A DNA stretch of 64,000 bases from Syntrophobacter fumaroxidans MPOB. GTDB lineage: Bacteria > Desulfobacterota > Syntrophobacteria > Syntrophobacterales > Syntrophobacteraceae. Where the stretch lies: contig NC_008554.1 in the NCBI RefSeq assembly GCF_000014965.1, forward strand, positions 4,514,001 to 4,578,000, in the 5' to 3' direction. The notes under the pieces were generated by a model. It was not told the DNA's origin. It made no database searches and saw only the letters and a list, made by a program, of their open reading frames with translations. This document shows positions 62,271-64,000 of this stretch, piece by piece (within the stretch, counting starts at the first letter, position 1; every line of letters begins with the position of its first letter). The translations under genes and the position numbers were made by a program.

Positions 62271-64000
62271 ATGGTGAGCGACAAATACGTCAAGAGGGTA
62301 CTACTGGTCCTTGCGGCTGTATTCACGATGGCTTGGGGGGCACACGCCCAGGAGCAGAATCCGAGAGTCGCCATACTTCCTTTCGTCGTTCACAGTCCGA
62401 AAGATCAGGCTTCGATCCAGAAATCCGTGGAGGAAACTCTGGTCCGCATCGCCGCCACCGAAGGCGTGAAAGTTGTCGACTCCGCGGAAGTCCGCAAGGT
62501 CGTCAAACCGGGCGAAGCCCCGCGCACCGAAGAGCAGGCGCGGGCCCTGGGGCGCAGACTGGGGGCCGGTTACGTTCTGTTCGGCAGCTTCAATATGCTC
62601 GGCAACACCATCAGTCTCGATGCAAAGCTGAGCGATGTGTCCGGGCAGAAAAGGACGGCGAATCTGTTCGCCGAGGAAAAGGGAATCGAAAACCTGGCGG
62701 CGGCGAGCAGCCGGATCGTGCAGCAGATGACCATGGCAGCGACGTCCAAGGGCGTCATCGCGGATATCAAGGTCCGGGGCAACGACCGGATTGAAGCCGA
62801 TGCCATCAAGGCCGCCGTCAAGAGCAAGAAGGGGGAAGGGATCCGCCCCGGGCAGGTTCGGGAGGACATCAGGGCCATCTACAAGCTGGGGTATTTCGAA
62901 AAGGTCGACGTGGAGGAATCGGATTCGCCCGCCGGCAAGGTCCTGACTTTCGTCGTTCAGGAAAATCCCACCGTCCAGGAAGTGCGCATCGCGGGGAACA
63001 AGAAGATCAAGGAGAAGGACATCCTGGCGGCCATCGGCACCAAGGCGTATACGATCCTTCAGGAGACCACGGTGACCGAAGACGTCCAGAAGATCCTCAA
63101 GCTTTACCAGCAGAAGGGCTACTTCGCCGCGGACGTGAAGTCGTCGATCACCTTCCCGAAGGATCCCCGAAAAGCAACGGTCGCTTTCGACATCAAAGAG
63201 CACAAGAAAATCTGGATCAAGAAAATCAACTTTCGCGGAAACACTCACATCTCCGCGCGGAAATTGCGCGGGGTGATGCAGACCAAAAAGAAGATGTTCC
63301 TCATTTCCATGATCTCCGAACGCGGGATTCTCCAGAAGGAAGTGTTGGATACCGATGTCGACCGCCTCACCGTCTTTTACCACGATGAGGGGTATATGGA
63401 CGCGAAGGTGGGCACTCCCGAGGTGGTTCGCAAGGACGACGGGTTTTATATCGAAATTCCAATCGAGGAAGGGGCGCGATACAAGGTCTCGTCGGTGAAG
63501 CTGAGCGGGGATATGATCGAAGGCACCCCCGCCATGGAAAAAAAGATGGACGTGCGCGTGAAGGACCACTTCAGCCGGGAGAAAGTCAGGCATGACATGG
63601 ACCTGATTTCCAAGACCTATATGGACGACGGCTACGCGCACACGGAGGTCGACCCCGCCATCCAGCGGGATACCGGCACCAAGACGAGCGATATCGAGTT
63701 CAGAATAAAGAAAAACGAGCAGGTGCACATCGGAAGGATTTTTATCACGGGCAATACCAGGACCCGCGATTACGTGATTCGGCGCGAGCTGAAGATTTTC
63801 GAAGGGGATATGTTCAGCGCCAGCAAGATAGAGAAGAGCCTCTCCCGGCTGAAGAAGCTGGATTATTTCGAAGATGTGCAGATCGTGCCGCTCGATACGG
63901 AAACGTCCAGCGTCATGAACCTCCAGGTCAAGGTCAAGGAGAAGCTGACCGGGTCGATCAGCGTGGGCGGCGGCTTCTCGTCCGACGACGGTTTGTTCGC
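62271..64000 (+). CDS. bamA: Outer-membrane protein assembly factor BamA (5' part, runs off the window)
   Basis: The window holds the first 576 codons. A signal peptide (VLLVLAAVFTMAWGAHAQ) is followed by an extra domain of about 130 residues (VAILPFVVHSPKDQ, GRRLGAGYVLFGSFNMLGN) resembling the nucleotide-binding-like fold of CsgG/FlgT-type proteins. Five POTRA repeats follow from about residue 163 (GVIADIKVRGNDRIEADAIK, VQEVRIAGNKKIKEKDI, IWIKKINFRGNTHISARKLR, and onwards). The window ends at the first barrel residues (SISVGGGFSSDDGLF). It inserts beta-barrel proteins into the outer membrane. ATG 62271 is used; the ribosome site is weak (AAAGG). Confidence 0.93.
   Translation, partial: MVSDKYVKRVLLVLAAVFTMAWGAHAQEQNPRVAILPFVVHSPKDQASIQKSVEETLVRIAATEGVKVVDSAEVRKVVKPGEAPRTEEQARALGRRLGAGYVLFGSFNMLGNTISLDAKLSDVSGQKRTANLFAEEKGIENLAAASSRIVQQMTMAATSKGVIADIKVRGNDRIEADAIKAAVKSKKGEGIRPGQVREDIRAIYKLGYFEKVDVEESDSPAGKVLTFVVQENPTVQEVRIAGNKKIKEKDILAAIGTKAYTILQETTVTEDVQKILKLYQQKGYFAADVKSSITFPKDPRKATVAFDIKEHKKIWIKKINFRGNTHISARKLRGVMQTKKKMFLISMISERGILQKEVLDTDVDRLTVFYHDEGYMDAKVGTPEVVRKDDGFYIEIPIEEGARYKVSSVKLSGDMIEGTPAMEKKMDVRVKDHFSREKVRHDMDLISKTYMDDGYAHTEVDPAIQRDTGTKTSDIEFRIKKNEQVHIGRIFITGNTRTRDYVIRRELKIFEGDMFSASKIEKSLSRLKKLDYFEDVQIVPLDTETSSVMNLQVKVKEKLTGSISVGGGFSSDDGLF

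Overview
The window reads as a chromosomal segment of a high-GC, Gram-negative anaerobe of the Desulfobacterota (former Deltaproteobacteria), most like a Syntrophobacter-type sulfate reducer or syntroph. That placement is inferred from the gene mix: an FmdE protein, a TAXI-TRAP transporter, an OFA-type MFS carrier, a DAHP synthase/prephenate dehydratase fusion, a c-di-GMP-I riboswitch, a LolC/E-LolD-BamA envelope block and very large hybrid sensor kinases. No rRNA gene is present to confirm it.

Layout. (1) 51-9918: a tightly overlapping operon with a TonB-dependent receptor, FmdE, a methyltransferase, a BtuF/FecB-type binding protein, a FecCD permease, an ATPase and a TonB protein. A small molybdopterin-fold protein and an XRE-type regulator with a periplasmic-binding-like domain follow. 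The set looks like uptake of a metal, metallophore or corrinoid. (2) 10144-13334, minus strand: pabA-pabB-pabC for p-aminobenzoate, behind a promoter and an apparent transcription attenuator. (3) 13784-22118: bioA, bioF and bioD with six interleaved genes (two hotdog dehydratases, a ketoreductase, an ACP, a ketosynthase and a nitroreductase-fold protein). The operon is divergent from birA, and a recognisable BirA operator lies between them. This looks like a dedicated pimeloyl-thioester assembly line. (4) 22166-25804, minus: a TAXI receptor, a DUF1850 protein and a fused TRAP permease that carries a frameshift. (5) 26264-28469, minus: a DAHP synthase-prephenate dehydratase fusion preceded by a textbook attenuator with a Phe-rich leader peptide. 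(6) 28470-39700: mixed genes, including a c-di-GMP-I riboswitch upstream of a 33-codon ORF and an unrecognised 316-aa protein, a HerA-like ATPase, an OFA transporter, a GAF protein, a CoA-transferase remnant, DUF488 and a UGT-type glycosyltransferase. (7) 39700-45033: an accessory patch with a frameshifted secreted protein, a beta-helix protein and a mosaic of broken transposases. (8) 45404-56190: a signalling island with an NtrC-type regulator, an HD-GYP response regulator and two adjacent paralogous hybrid kinases. (9) 56821-64000: tRNA-Arg, a 55-aa membrane microprotein, lysS, lolC/E, lolD and the 5' part of bamA.

A dispersed palindrome-rich repeat of about 220-307 bp occurs three times in the same orientation, and a rearranged partial copy lies inverted beside the tRNA gene. 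One copy supplies the last codons and stop of the glycosyltransferase.

The points most worth follow-up are the biotin cluster with its nitroreductase-fold member, the FmdE/TonB/ABC uptake operon, the riboswitch-controlled unknown genes, the Phe attenuator and the repeat family. All calls come from reading the sequence; no database search was run.
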